In this document: in pieces, positions 61,108 to 64,000 of the stretch
How the letters are laid out: every line of letters starts with the position of its first letter
Position numbering within the stretch: position 1 is the first letter of the stretch
Assembly: GCF_023736155.1 (NCBI RefSeq)
Contig: NZ_JAMLJJ010000007.1
Span: 1-64,000, forward strand
Origin: Larsenimonas salina
Lineage (GTDB): Bacteria; Pseudomonadota; Gammaproteobacteria; Pseudomonadales; Halomonadaceae
DNA: 64,000 nt
Reading direction: 5' to 3'
The notes under the pieces: generated by a model
Databases searched by the model: none
What the model was told of the DNA's origin: nothing
Seen by the model: only the letters and a program-made list of their open reading frames with translations
Position numbers and translations under genes: made by a program

Positions 61108-63680
61108 GACGGTGTCTCCGTGGCAGTAAGCGAGAAATCGGCCAGGCGCGCGCGGACATGTGCCGCATCCGGCTGGCGCAGCAGGTCTGGGATCATGGCG
61201 ATCAGAGTCTGCTCATCGAGCCGCCTGAGCGCCTGTTTGAGGGTGGCAATGCGGGTGGGCTCGACCGAAAGCTCGGCCACCCCCATGGCCGCATACACGC
61301 AGGCGGCGAGTGTTTCCGCGGCGGCGCCGCCACACACGCCGACCGGACACGTGGCACCGGCCTGATCGATGGTTTCCTTGATCAGGCGCAAGACGGCCGG
61401 GTGCAGCGCGTCAGCAAAAGAGGCGAGCGCATCGGCCTCGCGGTCCATGGCCAGAGTGTATTGAGTGAGGTCATTGGTGCCGATCGACAGGAAATCGGCG
61501 TGTGCGGCCAACGTGCCGGCATTCAACGCAGCACTTGGAACTTCGATCATCGCGCCAAGCTTCGGCAGTCTCTCGATACCGAGCGCTGAAGCGCGAGCCT
61601 CCATACGCTTTCGGACCCAGGCAAGCTCCCGGGCTTCGGTCACCATCGGCACCATGATGTGCAGGTTCGAATCTGGCCCTGCGTCCTGGCCTGCGCGCAG
61701 CAGCGCATCGAGCTGAGTTTCCAGAAGCTCGGGCTGGTGCTGCCAGAGGCGTACGCCGCGGATGCCCAGCGCCGGGTTAGGCGCAAACGGGGCCTGAACG
61801 TAGGGCACCTGCTTGTCGGCGCCGATATCGAGCAGGCGAATGATGACCGGTTTGCCTGGAAGTGCGGCCAGCGCACGGGCGTAGGCGTCCTGTTGGTCGG
61901 CGGCGCTTGGTGCGCGATCCCGGTCCAGAAACAGGAATTCGCTGCGAAACAGGCCAATGCCATCGGCGCCGCTCTCGGCGGCGGCGTACGCCTCCTCGGC
62001 GGTGCCGATGTTGGCGTAGATGCCGATCTCGGTGCCGCCCAGGGTGATGGCCCGCTGATGAGCGTTTGCCTCGGCCTTCATTCGGCGTTCGTTCAGCGCC
62101 GATTGGCGATCAAGTGCGTCAGCCTGTTGATCCTGCGTCGGTGAGGCCAACAGGTATCCGTGCTGGGTGTCCAGAAGTGCGCGTTCAGCGGTAACATCAA
62201 GTACGGATGCACCGAGCCCGACCAGACACGGTAAGCCGCGCGCCCTGGCCAGAATCGCCAGATGAGATGTCGTGCCGCCCTTTGCAAGCGCAAGGCCCCC
62301 CATGCGCGAGGCGCGCTCAACGAAGTACGAGGGCGTCATGGTGTCCGCCACGACGATTGCGCCCTCCGGAAAGGTCGCACTGCCCTCGTTGTCGTGGCTG
62401 AACCGCGCCATGAGGCGGCGCTGAACGTCTCGAAGATCGTCGTTTCGCTCTCGAAGCAGGGCGTTGTCGCTGCGGGCGAGCGTCTCGAGCTCCTGGTCGA
62501 TGGCGCGCCGCCAGCCATGGGCGGCGCTGGCCCCGTCCTCGATGGCCTTTACGGCCGCCTCGAACAGTGCCGGATCATTGACCAGTGCCAGATGAGCCTC
62601 GAACACGTCGGCGTCGGCCCGGCGCTGGCTTTGACGGGCCTGATCACGTTCTAGGGTAATGTCGTGTTCAAGCGCCGTCAGCGCCTCACGAAGGGCTACG
62701 GTCTCCGTTTTTGGCGAGACGCCTTGTGGCTCAACCTCCGGCAGCGCCTGTTCGATGCGGGCCAATGGCGCCAAAACGATGCCTTCACTCGCAATCTGGC
62801 CTACCAGTGCGTGCTCGGGCGCCTCTTGGTCGTCGGGGCCTGTTTTAACGTCGGAGTTTGTTTTTAAAGAGGTGTCTTGTGCCCGACCAGCGTCGGGGGC
62901 GTGCGCCTCGTGCGTGCTTGCAAGCAGCGCCTCGACCGCGTCCAGCGCGGCTTCGGGCGTGGCGCCCTTGGCCGTGACATCGACGTATTGATTGTTACCA
63001 AGGCTCAGGCCAAGCAGCCCGGTCAGGCTTTTGGCGTCGGCCGACTGGCCCTGGTCGTTGGTCAGCGTCAATGTGACCTCGTGCTGCTGGGCCAGGGCCC
63101 GCAGACGCGCTGCGGGTCGTGCATGAATACCCTGAGGCAGGCGTATGTGCAGACGGCGGTGGGCGCGCGGGGTGTCATCAAGTGCTGGGGCGGCGGCTGT
63201 GCCTGCGTGTTGGCCAAGGCGCACTGTCAGTAGCGGCTGACCGGCCTTGACCCGCTGATGAGGGGGTGCCAGGACGTGAACCGTTGCACGCTCGGCATTA
63301 GTCAGTACCAGCGGGGTGATCAAGGCCCGGGCGCGACACGCCAGCGCGTCGATGTCGTAGGTGCATAGAGGGTCGCCCTCTGAAACCGCTTGACCTTCGC
63401 GAACGAGCAGTTCGATACCCTCACCGTCGAGGGCCACGGTGTCGATGCCAAGGTGCAGCAGCCACTCGAGGCCGTGGTCGTCGCGCAGGGTAACGGCGTG
63501 GCGCGTGCGAGCGCACTGCACGATCACGCCGCTGCAAGGGGCGTGTAACGTGTTGCCCAGCGGGTCTAGAGCGATACCCGGGCCGAGCGTTTCGCCTGAA
63601 AAGACCGGATCGGGAACCTGGTCGAGCGGGACAACGATCCCGTCGACAGGCGCGGTGAGCGTGAGGTCAGTGGCCGTCAT
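61104..63680 (-). CDS. nagF: Fused PTS protein EIIA-HPr-EI
   Basis: This multiphosphoryl transfer protein supplies phosphate from PEP to NagE. ATG at 63680 gives 858 residues; an earlier start would add unrelated residues. Domains in order: EIIA-Glc type (about 1-155, active His76 in WLLHLGID), HPr (about 175-255, His186 in GIHARPAA), EI (about 293-858, His473 in GGTTSHLAIL). The EI C-terminal signature reads GVCGGAAAE, keeping the Cys but with Gly where Glu is common. Because all phosphocarriers are in one chain, this route can run independently of other PTS. Confidence 0.95.
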   Translation of the reverse strand: MTATDLTLTAPVDGIVVPLDQVPDPVFSGETLGPGIALDPLGNTLHAPCSGVIVQCARTRHAVTLRDDHGLEWLLHLGIDTVALDGEGIELLVREGQAVSEGDPLCTYDIDALACRARALITPLVLTNAERATVHVLAPPHQRVKAGQPLLTVRLGQHAGTAAAPALDDTPRAHRRLHIRLPQGIHARPAARLRALAQQHEVTLTLTNDQGQSADAKSLTGLLGLSLGNNQYVDVTAKGATPEAALDAVEALLASTHEAHAPDAGRAQDTSLKTNSDVKTGPDDQEAPEHALVGQIASEGIVLAPLARIEQALPEVEPQGVSPKTETVALREALTALEHDITLERDQARQSQRRADADVFEAHLALVNDPALFEAAVKAIEDGASAAHGWRRAIDQELETLARSDNALLRERNDDLRDVQRRLMARFSHDNEGSATFPEGAIVVADTMTPSYFVERASRMGGLALAKGGTTSHLAILARARGLPCLVGLGASVLDVTAERALLDTQHGYLLASPTQDQQADALDRQSALNERRMKAEANAHQRAITLGGTEIGIYANIGTAEEAYAAAESGADGIGLFRSEFLFLDRDRAPSAADQQDAYARALAALPGKPVIIRLLDIGADKQVPYVQAPFAPNPALGIRGVRLWQHQPELLETQLDALLRAGQDAGPDSNLHIMVPMVTEARELAWVRKRMEARASALGIERLPKLGAMIEVPSAALNAGTLAAHADFLSIGTNDLTQYTLAMDREADALASFADALHPAVLRLIKETIDQAGATCPVGVCGGAAAETLAACVYAAMGVAELSVEPTRIATLKQALRRLDEQTLIAMIPDLLRQPDAAHVRARLADFSLTATETPS

Positions 63681-63742
63681 GTAAGACTCTCTTGGGGCCT
63701 GGTCGGCCCACGTGTTGTTGTTGGAGTGGCGCATTCCGGGCA

Positions 63743-64000
63743 TTACCGGGTGCGCGTTACCTTGCTGAGGTGGGGGGGTGCGTCCGGGTCGAGCCCACGG
63801 GCCCTAGCCAGCTGTTCGACCATCAGGTAAAAGCTTTGAATGGCGCTCAGCGGCTGCAGGTCGTCATGGGCGGCGTCCGAAAGCGTCAGCGTGCGCCTGG
63901 CAATGCGGGGATCGGCGGCCAGCAAGACATCGGCGCCGACACCTTCGAGCCAGTCGGCCAGTTCCAGAAGGCTCTGTTGCTCGGGGCCGGGCGGTGCGAA
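63743..64000 (-). CDS. NagB-II-type glucosamine-6-phosphate deaminase, C-terminal part
   Basis: The 85 residues in the window end with DDLQPLSAIQSFYLMVEQLA and PPHLSKVTRTR, which match the end of SIS-domain proteins of the GlmS-like NagB-II type. That enzyme converts glucosamine-6-phosphate to fructose-6-phosphate and ammonia, which would complete the pathway fed by NagE and NagF. The N-terminal part lies beyond the right edge. It is read in the same direction as nagF, 62 bases ahead of it, so the order is nagB-II, nagF, nagE. A GlmS-like role cannot be excluded from the fragment. Confidence 0.8.
   Translation of the reverse strand, partial: FAPPGPEQQSLLELADWLEGVGADVLLAADPRIARRTLTLSDAAHDDLQPLSAIQSFYLMVEQLARARGLDPDAPPHLSKVTRTR

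Overview
The window is a chromosomal segment from a gammaproteobacterium, most likely a member of the Halomonadaceae or a close relative. That placement is an inference from overall protein character, the FabA/FabB pair, RapA, the cyo operon next to a CIO-type bd oxidase, and a Pseudomonas/Halomonas-style NagE-NagF-NagB-II system; it was not computed. Codon use looks even throughout. I see no insertion sequences, prophage, CRISPR array or integron.

Layout. (1) 1-100: 3' end of a 5S rRNA gene and a strong rRNA operon terminator. (2) 600-1952: an MFS transporter of the type often found between uvrA and ssb, here far from both. (3) 2550-9952: aerobic respiration, with cyoABCDE (bo3 quinol oxidase plus heme O synthase) followed by cydAB (cyanide-insensitive bd-type oxidase). 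(4) 10057-11870: birA and coaX, two cofactor genes that overlap by four bases. (5) 11932-12415: tRNA-Tyr, -Gly, -Thr and -Trp. The tufB gene often found before tRNA-Trp is absent. (6) 12492-42635: an almost unbroken information-processing block: secE-nusG-rplKA-(L10 leader)-rplJL-rpoBC, the str operon rpsL-rpsG-fusA-tuf, the S10 and spc operons with secY and rpmJ, and the alpha operon ending in rplQ. Two genes in it, rpmD and rpmJ, are very short. (7) 42755-48913: an EAL phosphodiesterase, uvrA and ssb diverging around a LexA box, an epimerase-like protein, and a PlsC-like acyltransferase. (8) 48990-50742: fabA-fabB for unsaturated fatty acids. (9) 50905-55967: a DNA photolyase, a MerR/LitR-like regulator whose B12 histidine is missing, a CbiX-like chelatase, an FAD oxidoreductase and a TIGR01777 SDR. 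(10) 55968-58910: rapA. (11) 59085-64000: a small membrane protein and a nag PTS operon (NagB-II fragment, NagF, NagE) read leftward.

The most interesting system is the region around 50.9-56 kb. The MerR regulator resembles the B12-independent class II LitR/PplR proteins known from Pseudomonas. An exact TGTACA-N12-TGTACA element lies inside a promoter directly upstream of merR-phrB, so light (or a linked signal) probably induces this operon. The photosensor itself is not in the window. Other points of note are a three-way-junction RNA predicted between rpsJ and rplC, repeated elements ahead of cydA and of the SDR gene, two convergent gene pairs whose stop codons form one shared TGATCA palindrome, and the missing tufB.
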